This document shows positions 5,149 through 5,214 of a DNA stretch of 5,214 bases, piece after piece. A model generated the notes under the pieces. That model was not told where the DNA came from and made no database searches. It worked only from the letters and a program-made list of their open reading frames with translations. The stretch comes from CAYJKB01 sp964370625 (GTDB lineage Bacteria; Bacillota; Clostridia; Oscillospirales; Butyricicoccaceae): contig CAYJKB010000077.1 in assembly GCA_964370625.1 (NCBI GenBank), forward strand, positions 1 through 5,214, read 5' to 3'. How positions within the stretch are numbered: the first letter of the stretch is position 1; the number at the start of each line of letters is the position of its first letter. Both the position numbers and the translations under genes were made by a program.

Positions 5149-5214
5149 ATGCCAATTTTAAGGCGTTTTTCAATAAATTTTACTGAGATTTCACAGGGAT
5201 ATTTTTACAACTTT
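5149..5214 (+). CDS. Possible start of a rightward gene running off the window (weak)
   Basis: An ATG at 5149-5151 opens a frame without a stop to the window end (22 codons, beginning MPILRRF). It lies about 75 bases after the possible promoter at 5040-5070. There is no good Shine-Dalgarno sequence, only CTGGG directly before the ATG, and I recognise no family. The complementary strand is also open over this stretch, so chance is quite possible. Confidence 0.2.
   Translation, partial: MPILRRFSINFTEISQGYFYNF

Larger units (their letters stand above)
4862..5214. other. AT-rich intergenic region upstream of the autotransporter
   Basis: There is no supported complete gene. Besides the candidate autotransporter promoter, it holds an imperfect palindrome at 5045-5064 with promoter-like boxes around it, and at the far right a short rightward frame opening at 5149. 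No tRNA or insertion-sequence end is recognisable. Confidence 0.5.

Noticed and set aside
5118..5204. A 28-codon minus-strand frame without start codon (contains KFIEKRLKIGIPVAYYRV)
   Set aside because: It is bounded by stops, has no start codon and matches no family I recognise. It might be a gene remnant but cannot be supported.
1..5214. CRISPR array, tRNA or rRNA genes, transposase genes
   Set aside because: Both strands were read for regularly spaced direct repeats, tRNA T-arm signatures and transposase motifs; none were found.

Overview
The window looks like a piece of a low-GC chromosome from a Gram-negative bacterium. The main argument is a type V autotransporter with a signal peptide, a repeat passenger and a beta-barrel ending in phenylalanine, which needs an outer membrane. 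Initiation regions carry clear AAGGAG Shine-Dalgarno sequences, and the candidate promoters are of the sigma-70 type. I cannot name the genus from this sequence. All genes that can be supported lie on the minus strand.

Right part (about 2431-5214): an autotransporter gene reads leftward from ATG at 4850. It has a candidate TTGTTA-N17-TATTAT promoter and a strong ribosome binding site. The gene is broken near its 3' end. An 8-bp direct repeat spaced by 3 bp (2762-2780) adds 11 bp, shifts the frame and stops translation after 695 codons. Removing exactly 11 bp would give one 784-residue protein with a complete barrel. A perfect 16-bp stem followed by a U-tract (2431-2472) terminates this unit. 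Upstream of the gene lie about 350 bp of AT-rich non-coding DNA with an operator-like palindrome and perhaps the start of a rightward gene.

Middle part (355-2362): a two-gene operon encodes a DUF262 (ParB/GmrSD-N-like) protein of 438 residues and, overlapping its end, a small HEPN-domain protein with an Arg-x4-His motif typical of HEPN ribonucleases. The operon has its own -10 box and ribosome binding site. The pairing of a DUF262 NTP-dependent sensor or nuclease domain with a HEPN RNase suggests a defence or conflict module. This is an inference, and I see no methylase, helicase or CRISPR component beside it.

Left part (1-354): no sizeable gene. A near-consensus leftward promoter (222-250) is followed about 170 bp later by an intrinsic terminator (47-89). 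Only about 40 bp beyond that are an AAGGAG and an ATG that start a gene leaving the window at base 1. The arrangement fits either a small RNA or a regulated leader with attenuation, and an alternative pairing partner for the terminator arm is visible. On the plus strand, a TATAAT box and an AAGGAG without a usable start codon point into the HEPN stop codon. These may be a scar of the cassette's insertion.
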